The notes: generated from the letters alone by a model not told the origin. A stretch of DNA of 64,000 nucleotides from Portunus trituberculatus (GCF_017591435.1 NC_059304.1:27589902-27653901); one strand, 5' to 3'. Shown: positions 31,464-43,305, counted from the stretch's first letter. Translations and numbers: made by a program.

Positions 31464-33131
31464 GAGGATCCCAGGGAAATGGCAGAGGCTATGAATGGAT
31501 GCTGGAAGGTATTCACAAAGGAGACTGCTTTTGACAAACCACTGGTAATGGAACAGAAAGGGATTATGAAGGAGTTTTAAGTAACTGTGGAGGAGATCAA
31601 GAATATGATGGAGAGTTTAGAAGTAAGAAAAGCTGTGGGACCTGATGGGGTATCAGGATGGATTTTAAGAGAATGCAGGGAGCAACTGGCAGAAAAAGTT
31701 TGTGAAGTAATTGATGCCTCATTAAGGGAAGGTGTAGTGCCCCAAGACTGGAAAAGAGCTAACATTGTCCCAATCTATAAAACAGGTAACAAGAGAGACC
31801 CATTGAACTATAGACCAGTGTCACTTACAAGTGTGGTAGCTAAGATGTGTGAGAGGGTGGTGAAGAATAGATGGACAGACTTCTTGGAGAAAATGACATA
31901 CTTTGTGAGTGTCAATTTGGTTTTAGAAAAGGGCGTTCATGCACGACAAACCTGATATGTTACTATTCGAGGGTGATAGATGTAATACAGGAAAGAGATG
32001 GTTGGGCTGATGGAATATATCTGGATTTAAAAAAGGCTTTTGATAAGGTACCACAGAGACTGATCTGGAAACTTGAAATGGTAGGAGGAGTGCATGGCAG
32101 TTTACTAAAATGGATGGAAGACTTTTGGTAGGAAGAGAAATGAGAACAATAATTAAGGACAGACCATCAGAATGGGGCTTGGTGGAGAGTGGAGTTCCAC
32201 AGGATCAGTGTTGGCACCAGTAATGTTCGGTCTACATAAATGACATGGTGGATGGGGTGTCCAGTTATGTGAGCCTATTTGCAGACGATGCAAAATTGTT
32301 AAGAAAAGTGAGATGTGACAAAGATTGCGAACTACTCCAGGAAGACTTGGACAGAATATGGAAATGGAGCTGTACATGGCAAATGGAGTTCAACACGACA
32401 AAATGCAAGAAAATAGAGTTTGGCAAGAGTGAAAGAAGAATCAGGAGTATGTACAAGATAGGAAATGAAGACATAAAACCAGTCATGAAGAAAAGACCTT
32501 GGGGTGACAATTACCAATGACCTATCGCCAGAGAGACATATAAACAAAATAATTGGAGAAGTATTGAACTTATTGAGGAACATAAGAGTGGCGTCAGATA
32601 TTTAGATGAAGAAATGATGAAGAAAATAATTACTGCAATGATAAGACCGAGGCTTGAATATGCAACAATACAGTGGGCTTGAACTTAAAGAAACACATAA
32701 GGAAACTAGAGAAAGTACAGAGGGCTGCAACAAAATGGTGCCTGACTTAAGAGATTTGACTTATGAAGACAGACTGAAAAGAATGCAACTTCCGACCCTG
32801 GAAAACAGAAGAGAAAGGGGAGACCTGATAGCAATATACAGAGTGATGATTGGCATGGAAAAAATGGATAGGGAAGATCTGTGTATGTGGAATGAAAGAA
32901 TGTCGAGAGGGCATGGGAAAAACTAAAATGGCCACTTATAGGAGAGATGTGAAAAATATAGCTTCCTCATAGAAGGGTGGAAGCATGGAATAGTTTAGAC
33001 GTGGAAGTGGTCAACGCAAGGAATATTCATGATTTTAAGAAAAAGCTGGACATTAATAGATATGGAGACGGGACAACACGAGCATAGCTCTTTTCCCGTA
33101 TGTTACAATTAGGTAAATACAATTAGGTAAA
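31462..33131 (+). mobile_element. LINE-B1 copy, 5'-truncated before RT
   Basis: Contains the ORF2 region from just before the MGSLEVRKAVGPDG segment to the 3' tail. RT blocks AFDKVP (with two codons lost near 32,053) and FADDAKLL are present. It has private deletions near 32,204 and 32,228. It shares with its upstream neighbour the derived ends of the VAF/R codons near 32,594. Two TAGGTAAATAC motifs close it. Confidence 0.88.
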
Positions 33132-33150
33132 TACACACACACACACACAC

Positions 33151-33215
33151 GAGCATAGCTCTTTTCCCGTATGTTACAATTAGGTAAATACACACACACA
33201 CACACACACACACAC
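33151..33215 (+). mobile_element. LINE-B1 micro-copy (40 bp plus (AC)n)
   Basis: Only the last 40 bases of the LINE (GAGCATAGCTCTTTTCCCGT through the tail motif) are present, then (AC)n at 33,191-33,215. It sits between two (AC)n runs. It is the shortest unit of the chain and begins at CACGAG, where the LINE's own ACACGAG gives microhomology to (AC)n. Confidence 0.85.
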
Positions 33216-33348
33216 GACGTGGAAGTGGTCAACGCAAGGAATATTCATGATTTTAAGAAAAAGCTGGACATTAGTAGATATGGAGACGGGACAGTACGAG
33301 CATAACTCTTTTCCCGTATGTTACAATTAGGTAAATACAATTAGGTAA

Positions 33349-33380
<32 letters not shown>
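33216..33380 (+). mobile_element. LINE-B1 mini-copy (136 bp plus (AC)n)
   Basis: Starts at GACGTGGAAGTGG, internal to the ORF2 C-terminus, and keeps the last 33 codons, the 3' UTR and two TAGGTAAATAC motifs. (AC)n follows at 33,352-33,380. It shares the TTAGTAGATATGG and CAGTACGAG variants with the copies ending at 31.4 and 34.7 kb. Confidence 0.85.
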
Positions 33381-33384
<4 letters not shown>

Positions 33385-34734
33385 CAGGTAACAAGAGAGA
33401 CCCATTGAACTATAGACCAGTGTCACTTACAAGTGTGGTAGCTAAGATGTGTGAGAGGGTGGTGAAGAATAGATGGACAGACTTCTTGGAGAAAAATGAC
33501 ATACTTTGTGAGTGTCAATTTGGTTTTAGAAAAGGGCGTTCATGCACGACAAACCTGATATGTTACTATTCGAGGGTGATAGATGTAATACAGGAAAGAG
33601 ATGGTTGGGCTGATGGAATATATCTGGATTTAAAAAGGCTTTGATAAGGTACCACACCGGAGACTGATCTGGAAACTTGAAATGGTAGGAGGAATGCATG
33701 GCAGTTTACTAAAATGGATGGAAGACTTTTGGTAGGAAGAGAAATGAGAACAATAATTAAGGACAGACCATCAGAATGGGGCTTGGTGGAGAGTGGAGTT
33801 CCACAGGGATCAGTGTTGGCACCAGTAATGTTCATGGTCGACATAAATGACATGGTGGATGGGGTGTCCAGTTATGTGAGCCTATTTGCAGACGATGCAA
33901 AATTGTTAAGAAAAGTGAGATGTGACAAAGATTGCAAACTACTCCAGGAAGACTTGGACAGAATATGGAAATGGAGCTGTACATGGCAAATGGAGTTCAA
34001 CACGACAAAATGCTAGAAATTAGAGTTTGGCAAGAGTGAAAGAAGAATCAGGAGTATGTACAAGATAGGAAATGAAGACATAAAAACCAGTCATGAAGAA
34101 AAAGACCTTGGGGTGACAATTACCAATGACCTATCGTCAGAGAGACATATAAACAAAATAATTGGAGAAGTATTGAACTTATTGAGGAACATAAGAGTGG
34201 CGTTCAGATATTTAGATGAAGAAATGATGAAGAAAATAATTACTGCAATGATAAGACCAAGGCTTGAATATGCAACAATACAGTGGGCTCGAACTTAAAG
34301 AAACACATAAGGAAACTAGAGAAAGTACAGAGGGCTGCAACAAAATGGTGCCTGACTTAAGAGATTTGACTTATGAAGACAGACTGAACAGAATGCAACA
34401 TCCGACCCTGGAAAACAGAAGAGAAAGGGAGACCTGATAGCAATATACAGAGTGATGATTGGCATGGAAAAATGGATAGGGAAGATCTGTGTATGTGGAA
34501 TGAAAGAATGTCGAGAGGGCCTGGGAAAAACAAAAATGGCCACTTATAGGAGAGATGTGAAAAATATAGCTTCCTCATAGAAGGGTGGAAGCATGGAATA
34601 GTTTAGACGTGGAAGTGGTCAACGCAAGGAAAATTCATGATTTTAAGAAAAGCTGGACATTAGTAGATATGGAGACGGGACAGTACGAGCATAGCTCTTT
34701 TCCGTATGTTACAATTAGGTAAATACAATTAGGT

Positions 34735-34737
<3 letters not shown>
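33381..34737 (+). mobile_element. LINE-B1 copy, 5'-truncated within RT
   Basis: Begins at the SGNKRDPLNYRPVSL segment after (AC)n. RT blocks are FGFRKGRSC, a broken LDLKKAF (one A lost near 33,637), GVPQGSVLAP, FADDAKLL and EKDLGVTITND. It keeps five A's at 34,082-34,086, where most copies have four, so that the DIKTSHEEKDLG reading is intact here. The C-terminus is broken near 34,290 and 34,430. Confidence 0.88.

Positions 34738-34793
<56 letters not shown>
34738..34793 (+). repeat. (AC)n microsatellite before SINE-2
   Basis: About 28 AC units after a B1 tail whose second motif is shortened to TAGGTAAAAC. Confidence 0.95.
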
Positions 34794-34794
<1 letters not shown>

Positions 34795-35070
34795 GGTAGC
34801 TCAGTGGTTAGAGCGCTGGCTTCAGAAGCCAGAGGACCGGGTTCGATTGGCTGGGTGGAGATATTTGGGTGTGTCTCCTCACGTAACCCTGTTCACCTAG
34901 CAGTGAGTAGGTACGGATGTAAATCGAGGAGTTGTGACCTTGTTGTCCCGGTGTGTGGTGTGTGCCTGGTCTCAGGCCTATCCGAAGATCGGAAATAATG
35001 AGCTCTGAGCTCGTTCCGTAGGGTAACGTCTGGCTGTCTCGTCAGAGACTGCAGCAGATCAAACAGTGAA
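34794..35070 (+). mobile_element. tRNA-derived SINE (SINE-2)
   Basis: The tRNA-like head has A box TAGCTCAGTGG (34,797-34,807), an anticodon stem-loop CTGGC/GCCAG with loop TTCAGAA (34,816-34,832), and a B box GGTTCGATTGG (34,840-34,850) whose last two bases depart from consensus. The body shares CACCTAGCAGT.A.TAGGTACGG, CCCGGTGTGTG and TGAGCTCTGAGCTCG with SINE-1. The head differs from SINE-1, so the two are chimeras of different tRNA heads on one body. The tail is AGTGAAACACAC. Confidence 0.85.
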
Positions 35071-35087
35071 ACACACACACACACACA

Positions 35088-35166
<79 letters not shown>
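35071..35166 (+). repeat. (AC)n tail of SINE-2, about 96 bp
   Basis: Long AC run with one AT interruption near 35,092. A truncated B1 copy starts at ATACAGAGTGATG immediately after. Confidence 0.95.
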
Positions 35167-35171
<5 letters not shown>

Positions 35172-35464
35172 GAGTGATGATTGGCATGGAAAAAATGGAT
35201 AGGGAAGATCTGTGTATGTGGAATGGAAGAATGTCGAGAGGGCATGGGAAAAACTAAAATGGCCACTTATAGGAGAGATGTGAAAAAATATAGCTTCCCT
35301 CATAGAAGGGTGGAAGCATGGAATAGTTTAGACGTGGAAGTGGTCAACGCAAGGAATATTCATGATTTTAAGAAAAAGCTGGACATTAATAGATATGGAG
35401 ACGGGACAACACGAGCATAGCTCTTTTCCCGTATGTTACAATTAGGTAAATACAATTAGGTAAA
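35167..35464 (+). mobile_element. LINE-B1 copy, 3' terminal 300 bp
   Basis: Carries the last 75-80 codons of ORF2 in one open frame from 35,181 (IGKICVCGMEECREGMGKTK and onward) to TAG at 35,418-35,420, then the 3' tail with two motifs. Its truncation point is again next to (AC)n. Confidence 0.88.
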
Positions 35465-35500
35465 TACACACACACACTCCGCGCTCCGTGGAGAGCGGAC

Positions 35501-35525
35501 GTGCCTCCTACGCAAGAGGAGGCAC
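35501..35525 (+). promoter_or_regulatory. 5' UTR hairpin of LINE-B5
   Basis: A perfect 9-bp stem, GTGCCTCCT (35,501-35,509) pairing with AGGAGGCAC (35,517-35,525) around a 7-nt loop, lies 24 bases from the 5' end of the element. A role in RNA packaging or 5' end definition is possible but not shown. Confidence 0.45.
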
Positions 35526-35803
35526 TCCACACTCCACACGCTAAGCAATGTGCTTGAGTGAGAATAGTTGTTGCTATTGAGGGGCAACCAGAGCGAGTGA
35601 ACGAGTGTACAGAGTGAACGTAGCCTGGTGGCGTGTACATGGGAGTGATCGGAGGTGGGAGAACCTCCACACTCCAAACGACAGAGCGGGAACCCACAAA
35701 GGCCAGCCATAGCAGTCGCCAACGCATCCAACCACACATGTAACTACCAGGCCTGGCCCCCAGTGACCACACACCCACATGTTCCCAGGAAAAGTAAGAA
35801 AAA

Positions 35804-36848
35804 ATGGATAGACCGGTAAGGAATAAATTACCAAATTCAAAATATGTTGATGAGGCCCAGGGAGCAAAGCCGAAAGTGGCCAGTCAAAGCATGAGTCCAG
35901 CTTCAACAGGGCAACATTGCAAGGTAGATTGGTGATGTTGGAGAAGAGATTTGAGGAGTTAGTGAAGGAATTAAAAGTTCAGAGGAGTGAGGAGGAGCAG
36001 GATAGAGAATTGCAAGGCTTTGAAGGAAAGAGTTAAGAGACTGGAGGAAAATGAAAACGATTGGTGGATGAGAATGCGCATTTGAAGGTGGAAGTTGAAA
36101 ATACAAGAGACAGTTGGAGGAGAAAATGGATAGAGTAGTAAAGGAGAAAGATGACTTTAAGGAAATGATTAGTGAGCAGAATGAAAGGCTTGAAAGGAAT
36201 GGGAACTGAAGAAAACACAATGGACTGAGTCGAGGGAAGCAGAGATGGTTGGATTACAAGAAATAATTAAAGATCAGTTGAAGGAAGACAAAAAAGAAAG
36301 GTCCAAGGAACTGGTTAATGTAATGAAGAATAAGGAAACATTGATAAGGTAAATAGCAGAAAAGAAGAAGAGTGTGTTAATATTTGGGATGAAAGAACAA
36401 AATATAACATATAAGCCTAATAGAATTAAGGAAGAATTGAAAATGGTAAGAGATCTGTTCAAAATCTAAATGATGATGAAAAAAAGACCTACAAGAAGAA
36501 GTGGAAGAGATCCATAGACTGGGTCCGTATAAGGAGGAGTGAGCAGACCGATTAAAGTAGTACTGAAGTCACAACAATCTGGAGGATGTCCTATATAGAA
36601 CATCAAAGTTAAGAGAGATAGAAGGTTGTAAAGAGGTGTTTGTGAGAAAGAATAGAAATGAGGAAGAGAGGAGAAGATATAAGGAATTGGTGGAAGAGGC
36701 GAGAAGGAAAAATGATGAGCGGTCTGAGGAGGAAAGAGAAAAGTTTTTTTGGAGAGTTATAGGAGAGAGAGTCAGAAAGTGGTATATGGAAAGAAGGAAT
36801 ACGGAGGAACCCCTAGAGGAGCAGTGGGTGGACCGTAATGTATACTAA
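35804..36848 (+). pseudogene. LINE-B5 ORF1 (coiled coil plus RRM-like), frameshifted
   Basis: Starts MDRPVRNKLPNSKYVDEA. A coiled coil follows (MLEKRFEELVKELKVQ, then KEKDDFKEMISEQNERLE). The RRM-like part has VLIFGMKEQNI, LGPYKEE and a terminal basic helix open at 36,636-36,848 (VRKNRNEEERRRYKELVEEA). Frames break at several points between 35,917 and 36,590. The ORF1 end (36,848) overlaps the ORF2 ATG (36,838) by 11 nt, unlike the small gaps in B2 and B4. Confidence 0.75.
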
Positions 36849-39652
36849 TATAGATGGGATACTGTCAAGTAGATTGGAATTGCAAGACTATATGATAGTG
36901 GAGAAGCCTGATATAGTGTGTTTGACTGAGACAAAATTGCATGAAAAAACAAAGATAAATTTGGATAATAAATATAATATATGGAGAAAGGATAGAGAGT
37001 AAAGGTGGAGGAGGAGTTATGATAATGACGAAGAAATAAATAAATGTGGATAAGGTTTGGTATGGGAAGAACAATGCAGAAGTGATAAGCATAAGGATAA
37101 AAAGTGATGGAAAAGAATTAATAATCATGGTGACCTATGTACCTCCTAAAACAAATTCTTGGACATTAAAGGAATACGACATTATGATCAAGGATACTTT
37201 ACAGAGTTTGGAAAGTGTATTATCTGGAAAAAGAAAGGTGATACTAGTAGGAGATTTTAATTGTAAGGAGGTGGATTGGGAAAATCTAGTAAGTGGTGTT
37301 GGAGAAGAAGCATGGGGAGAGATTTCTTAATCTAATGATGGAAAATATGATGGAACAGAGGGTGAAGGAAAATACTAGATATAGAGGAGATGATGAACCG
37401 CTAGACTGGATTTGGTGTTAACAAGAGAAGTGTACCTATGTGGAGATATACAATACAAGTGTCCTTTGGGAAAGAGTGATCATGTGGTTATGGAAATGCA
37501 GATAGCAACAACACAGCGAAGGAAGGACGAGACATACAGGAGTGGTAGATTGAATTATAGAAAGATGGACACAGAAAGTTTGAAAAATTATTTCAGAAAT
37601 TAGATTGGGAGGAGATGTTACAAATCAGAGAAGTGCAAAAGAAATATGAGATTTTTATGAAATATTATAAAGAAGGAGTTATGAAATTTGTACCAAAGTA
37701 TAAACCGAGAGAGGAAGGAAGAAAGGATTGGTTTAATGCAACTTGTGTTAAGGCTAAGGAAAAGAGAGATGTGGCTTGGAAAAGATGGAAAAGAGCAGGA
37801 ATATACTAAATAAGGAGAATTATAGAGTGGCGAGAAATGAGTATGTGAGGGTAAGGAGGGAGGAAGAAAGAAAATTTGAAAAAGATATTGTAGACAAGAG
37901 TAAGGAACATCCAAAATTGTTTTACAGGTTCATAAATGGTAAACTTAAAAAGAGAGAGTCTATTGAAAGATTAAAAGGAGAGCAAAGGATAGTAGATGAC
38001 CCTAAGAATATAGCGGAATTGCTAAATAATAGGTTTCTTCAAGTATTTACTGAAGAAACAATGTTTGTAAAGCCACAGAATATACAAGGAAATGTGCACA
38101 TGGAGGACATTAAGATACCTAAAAAGGAGTTATATAAAATGTTGGAGGAACTTAAAGATGATAAAGCGATGGGACCAGATGAAGTTTCAGGAAAATTATT
38201 GAAGGAGTGTAGAGAAGAATTGATTGATCCATTATATGATATTATAAGGTGTTCATTAGAAACAGGGGAAGTACCAGTAGAGTGGAAGAGAGCTGAAGTG
38301 GTGCCCATTTAGAAGGGAGGCAGTAAGGAAGAGCCTCTTAACTATAGACCTGTGTCTCTAACAAGTGTGGTCGGTAAGATTTGTGAGAGGGTGATAAAGA
38401 AATATTGGATACGGTTCTTGGAGGATCATAAGTTATTATGGGATCATCAATTTGGCTTCAGGAAAGGGAGGTCATGTGTAACAAATCTACTGAGCTTTTA
38501 TTCAAGAGTGGTTGACAAAATACAGGAGAGAGAGGGATGGATGGACTGTGTATATTTGGATTTAAAGAAAGCTTTTGACAAGGTACCTCACGAGAGACTG
38601 TTATGGAAAGTAGAGATTTATGGAGGACTGAAAGGAAAAGTGTTAAAGTGGATGGAAAACTACTTGAGATGGAGGGAGATGAGAACGGTAATAAGGGATG
38701 CAAGGTCGGACTGGTTGGTGGTGGAGAGTGGAGTCCCACAAGGCTCAGTGCTGGCACCAATACTTTTCCTGGTATATATTAATGACATGCCAGAGGAGTA
38801 AACAGTTATATTAATTTGTTTATGGATGATGCAAAGTTGTGTAGGTGTGTGAAGAGTGAAGAAGATTGTGAAATTTTACAGGCAGACCTGGATAAGATTT
38901 GGGAGTGGAGCAAGAGGTGGCAAATGGAATTTAATCTGAGCAAAAGTCATGTGATGGAGATGGGAAAGAGTGGAAGACGGCCAAGAGGGTCATATAAGAT
39001 GGGTGAAGAAGTAGTGTTGAAAAAGGTGGAAAAGGAAAAGGATTTGGGAGTGATAATACAAGACCATGGGCAGTTTGAGGCTCATATTGATAAGATGTTT
39101 GGAGAAACATATAATTTGATAAAAAAAAATATTGGATTAGCCTTCCATTATATGGATAAAGATATGATGAAGAAATTAATTAGTATGGTAATTAGACCAA
39201 GATTGGAATATGCTGGAGTGGTCTGGTCCCCTTATAAAAAGAAGCATATAAGGAAGTTGGAGAGATTGCAGAGAATGGCAACAAAAATGGTTCCGGAATT
39301 GGCAGAAATGACCTATGAGGAGAGATTAAAAGAAATGAATTTGCCTACCTTGGAACAAAGAAGAGAAAGAGGAGATTTAATACAGGTTTATAAACTGTTG
39401 AATGGACTGGATGAAGTGGATAATGAGCAAATGATGTTGAGAGAGGAAAACTTAAGTAGAACTACAAGATCGCATAGTAAAAAGATAGCCAAGGGAATAT
39501 GCTTGAAGGATGTGAAAAAATATAGTTTCCCACAAAGATGTGTGGAGGTGTGGAATGGTTTGAGTGAGGAGGTGGTGTCAGCAAGGAGTGTGCATAGTTT
39601 TAAAGGAAAGTTGGATGTGTGTAGATATGGAGACGGGGCCACACGAGTATGA
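36838..39652 (+). pseudogene. LINE-B5 ORF2 (endonuclease plus reverse transcriptase), broken
   Basis: Starts MYTNIDGILSSRLELQDYM. Endonuclease: CLTETKL, YNIWRKDR, VTYVPPKTNSW, VGDFNCKEVDW (37,245) and GKSDHVVMEM (37,468). RT: DDKAMGPDEVSGKLLKECRE (38,155), NYRPVSLTSVVGKIC, FGFRKGRSC, LDLKKAFDKVPH (38,560), GVPQGSVLAP (38,730) and FMDDAKLC (38,816; Met for Ala). The last 278 codons (38,816-39,652) are open and end GDGATRV. Breaks occur near 37,000, 37,318, 37,402, 37,600, 37,800, 38,310 (TAG for a conserved Tyr) and 38,797. Confidence 0.88.
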
Positions 39653-39690
39653 TACCCAGGCCCTGTAAAATTACAACTAGGTGAACACAC

Positions 39691-40427
39691 TGAAAGAGGA
39701 AGTTAAGCTAATTAAAGTGAATTGCGAAAAATGTGGAGAATCTCTAGGAAAAGTGATGGAGAAGCAGGCTGAATGGAAAAAAAAAGTCAGGAAGTGGAAA
39801 GAAAGGAGGTAAATTACAAAGTTGCAAGTCTGGAAAAGGAAATCAAAGAGTCTGGGGAGAAAACTTTGGGCCTTGCTGAAATTATAGATCAACAGATCAT
39901 AGAAGAGAAGATTGCTGAGAAAGTGGTGAAGGTTATTAAATCAAATGAGACATTGGTGAGGGAAACTGTAGACAAAAAGAGATGTGTGGTGATATTTGGA
40001 GTGGAGGAGGATAAGACACCGAGTAAAATGGAGAGAGAGAAAACATAAAAAGGTGATAAATAATATCATTAATGTGGTGCAGGAGGAGGAAAAGACCTAG
40101 TACAAGAAATAGAGGACTTCCATAGAATTGGAAAGTTCACAAGAGAAGGTATGAGGCCAATAAGAATCAAACTTAAGTCACAAAAGGATGTAGATGAATT
40201 GGTGGAGAAGTCATGGAGGCTAGCCCAGCAGGAAACAACAAGGAAGATTTGGTTGAGAAGAGATCTCGGTGAAAAGGAAAGAGAAATGTTAAATGAGTTG
40301 AGAAAGGAGGCTTTGAAAAAATGAAGAGAGGACAGAAGAGGAGAAGAAAGAGTTTTTCTGGAGAATCTTGGATATGAGACTGAGGAAGTGGTTCATAACC
40401 CAGAAAAGTACAGCAAGAAAGGACTAA
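39691..40427 (+). pseudogene. LINE-B1 ORF1 fragment, copy at 39.7 kb
   Basis: Holds the C-terminal half of the coiled coil (VERKEVNYKVASLEKEIKES), RRM-like KRCVVIFGVEEDKTPS and the basic end. Breaks in A runs near 39,780, 40,045 and 40,320 match or neighbour those of the copy at 27.6-28.6 kb. The latter two places are shortened homopolymers. Confidence 0.75.
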
Positions 40428-40452
40428 AGAAACTTACGTATGAGCGAATGTA

Positions 40453-43254
40453 ATGTATTCCAACATAAATGGAGTGATATCGGGATTTTAGAACTCAACG
40501 ATTACTTGAGGGACAAGAACCCAGATATTGTGGGTCTTACTGAAACAAAACTGAGAGAGGGAGAAGACCTGATGATGGTTGGAGAAGGAAATATAATGTT
40601 TGGAAAAGAAATAGAGTAGGTAAGATGGGAGGAGGAGTGATGTTGCTGGTTAAAAAGATATAAAGGTGGATCAAGTGAAAAAGGTATGGGAAAGGCAGAA
40701 GTGCTAAAGATCAGAGCAGAAACTAATGAAGGAAAAAGAGGCACTACATAGTGGTGTACGTACCACCTAAGACAAATGCATGGTCAGTACAGGAATATGA
40801 AGAAATGATAAGTGATACAGGAACATGTCTGGAAGAAATGTTGGGTGGCTGTGAACGAACTATAATGATGGGAGATTTTAATTGTAAAGAGGTGTGTTGG
40901 GAGGACTGGTCAATGGAAGGATCAGAGACAACATGGGGAAATACACTATTGACACTGGCAATGGAAAATGTGTTAACTCAGTGGGTCAAAGAAGATACTA
41001 GGTTTGGAGGAGAGGGAGCATCGTCAAGACTGGACTTGGTCTTTAGTACAGAGCCAATGGTCATTGAGGAGATGAGGGTGGAGTGCCCTTTAGCAAAGAG
41101 TGATCATGCAGTTTTGGAGTTCAAGGTGATAGATGAAGAGAAATCTAGAAGAAATGAAGAATATAAAGTGGGAAGATGGAATTATGCCAAGACAGATTTT
41201 GGAAACCTAAAGAAATTCTTTCAAGAGACAAATTGGATGAAATTCAAGAGTGCTAAGGAGCAAATGAAAAGTGGAAGGAATTTATAAAATATACAAAGAA
41301 GGTGAGAAAAATTTGTACCAATAAGACAACATAGAGAAGTTGGAAAGCAGGACTGGTTTAACGATAGATGTGAAAAGGCTAGAACAAGAAAAGAGGATGC
41401 ATGGAAGAGGTGGAGAAGGAAAAGACGGATTAAGCAGTGGGAAAGTTACAAAAGAGCAAGAAATGAATATGTGTTGATTAGAAGAGAAGAAAGAAAGAAA
41501 CAAGAAAAGGATATAATTGATAAATGTAAAGACCAACCAAGGCTTTTTACAGACATGTGAACAACAACATCAAAAATAGAGAAAGTATTGAAAGTTTAGA
41601 AGTAAATGGAGTATGCAGTGAAGATCCCAGGAAATGGCAGAGGCTATGAATGGATGCTTTCGGAAGGTATTCACAAAGGAGACTGCTTTTGACAAACCAC
41701 TGGTAATGGAACAGAAAGGGATTATGAAGGAGTTTCAAGTAACTGTGGAGGAGATCAAGAATATGATGGGGAGTTTAGAAGTGAGAAAAGCTGTGGGACC
41801 TGATGGGGTATCAGGATGGATTTTAAGAGAATGCAGGAGCAACTGGCAGAAAAAGTTTGTGAAGTAATTGATGCCTCATTAAGGGAAGGTGTAGTGCCCC
41901 AAGACTGGAAAAGAGCTAACATTGTCCCAATCTATAAATCAGGTAACAAGAGAGACCCATTGAACTATAGACCAGTGTCACTTACAAGTGTGGTAGCTAA
42001 GATGTGTGAGAGGGTGGTGAAGAATAGATGGACAGACTTCTTGGAGAAAATGACATACTTTGTGAGTGTCAATTTGGTTTTAGAAAAGGGCGTTCATGCA
42101 CGACAAACCTGATATGTTACTATTCGAGGGTGATAGATGTAATACAGGAAAGAGATGGTTGGGCTGATGGAATATATCTGGATTTAAAAAAGGCCTTTGA
42201 TAAGGTACCACACCGGAGACTGATCTGGAAACTTGAAATGGTAGGAGGAGTGCATGGCAGTTTACTAAAATGGATGGAAGACTTTTGGTAGGAAGAGAAA
42301 TGAGAACAATAATTAAGGACAGACCATCAGAATGGGGCTTGGTGGAGAGTGGAGTTCCACAGGGATCAGTGTTGGCACCAGTAATGTTCGCGGTCTACAT
42401 AAATGACATGGTGGATGGGGTGTCCAGTTATGTGAGCCTATTTGCAGACGATGCAAAATTGTTAAGAAAAGTGAGATGTGACAAAGATTGCGAACTACTC
42501 CAGGAAGACTTGGACAGAATATGGAAATGGAGCTGTACATGGCAAATGGAGTTCAACACGACAAAATGCAAGAAAATAGAGTTTGGCAAGAGTGAAAGAA
42601 GAATCAGGAGTATGTACAAGATAGGAAATGAAGACATAAAACCAGTCATGAAGAAAAAGACCTTGGGGTGACAATTACCAATGACCTATCGCCAGAGAGA
42701 CATATAAACAAAATAATTGGAGAAGTATTGAACTTATTGAGGAACATAAGAGTGGCGTTCAGATATTTAGATGAAGAAATGATGAAGAAAATAATTACTG
42801 CAATGATAAGACCGAGGCTTGAATATGCAACAATACAGTGGGCTCGAACTTAAAGAAACACATAAGGAAACTAGAGAAAGTACAGAGGGCTGCAACAAAA
42901 ATGGTGCCTGACTTAAGAGATTTGACTTATGAAGACAGACTGAAAAGAATGCAACTTCCGACCCTGGAAAACAGAAGAGAAAGGGGAGACCTGATAGCAA
43001 TATACAGAGTGATGATTGGCATGGAAAAATGGATAGGGAAGATCTGTGTATGTGGAATGAAAGAATGTCGAGAGGGCATGGGAAAAACTAAAATGGCCAC
43101 TTATAGGAGAGATGTGAAAAAATATAGCTTCCCTCATAGAAGGGTGGAAGCATGGAATAGTTTAGACGTGGAAGTGGTCAACGCAAGGAATATTCATGAT
43201 TTTAAGAAAAAGCTGGACATTAATAGATATGGAGACGGGACAACACGAGCATAG
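40453..43254 (+). pseudogene. LINE-B1 ORF2, copy at 40.4 kb, frameshifted
   Basis: The endonuclease is open at 40,751-41,287 with VYVPPKTNAW, GDFNCKEVCW, SRLDLVFS and KSDHAVLEF. RT runs 41,634-42,671 with LDLKKAFDKVPH, GVPQGSVLAPVMF and FADDAKLL. The C-terminus 42,838-43,254 is open for 138 codons with the complete PTLENRRERGDL and VEAWNSLDVEVVNA segments. It shares the B1 frame breaks near 40,490, 40,660, 41,270, 42,060, 42,288 and 42,640. Confidence 0.88.
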
Positions 43255-43305
43255 CTCTTTTCCCGTATGTTACAATTAGGTAAATACAATTAGGTAAATA
43301 CACAA

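Larger units (their letters stand above)
35477..39687 (+). mobile_element. LINE-B5, full-length copy
   Basis: 5' UTR (35,477-35,803), ORF1, ORF2 and a 3' tail in about 4.2 kb. It is inserted in the short (AC)n tail of a B1 copy. Its own 3' end is short: one TAGGTGAACAC motif and three AC units, then another B1 copy. Divergence from B1 and B2 is moderate throughout, so it is a separate subfamily. Confidence 0.88.
39688..43305 (+). mobile_element. LINE-B1 copy, 5'-truncated within the ORF1 coiled coil
   Basis: Starts at CACTGAAAGAGGAAG, equivalent to 27,835 of the full-length copy, joined to the short (AC)n end of B5. It runs about 3.6 kb to the B1 tail with two motifs. The (AC)n that normally follows is almost absent (ACACAAATAC), so this is the last unit of the chain before the piggyBac-like sequence resumes. 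Confidence 0.9.
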
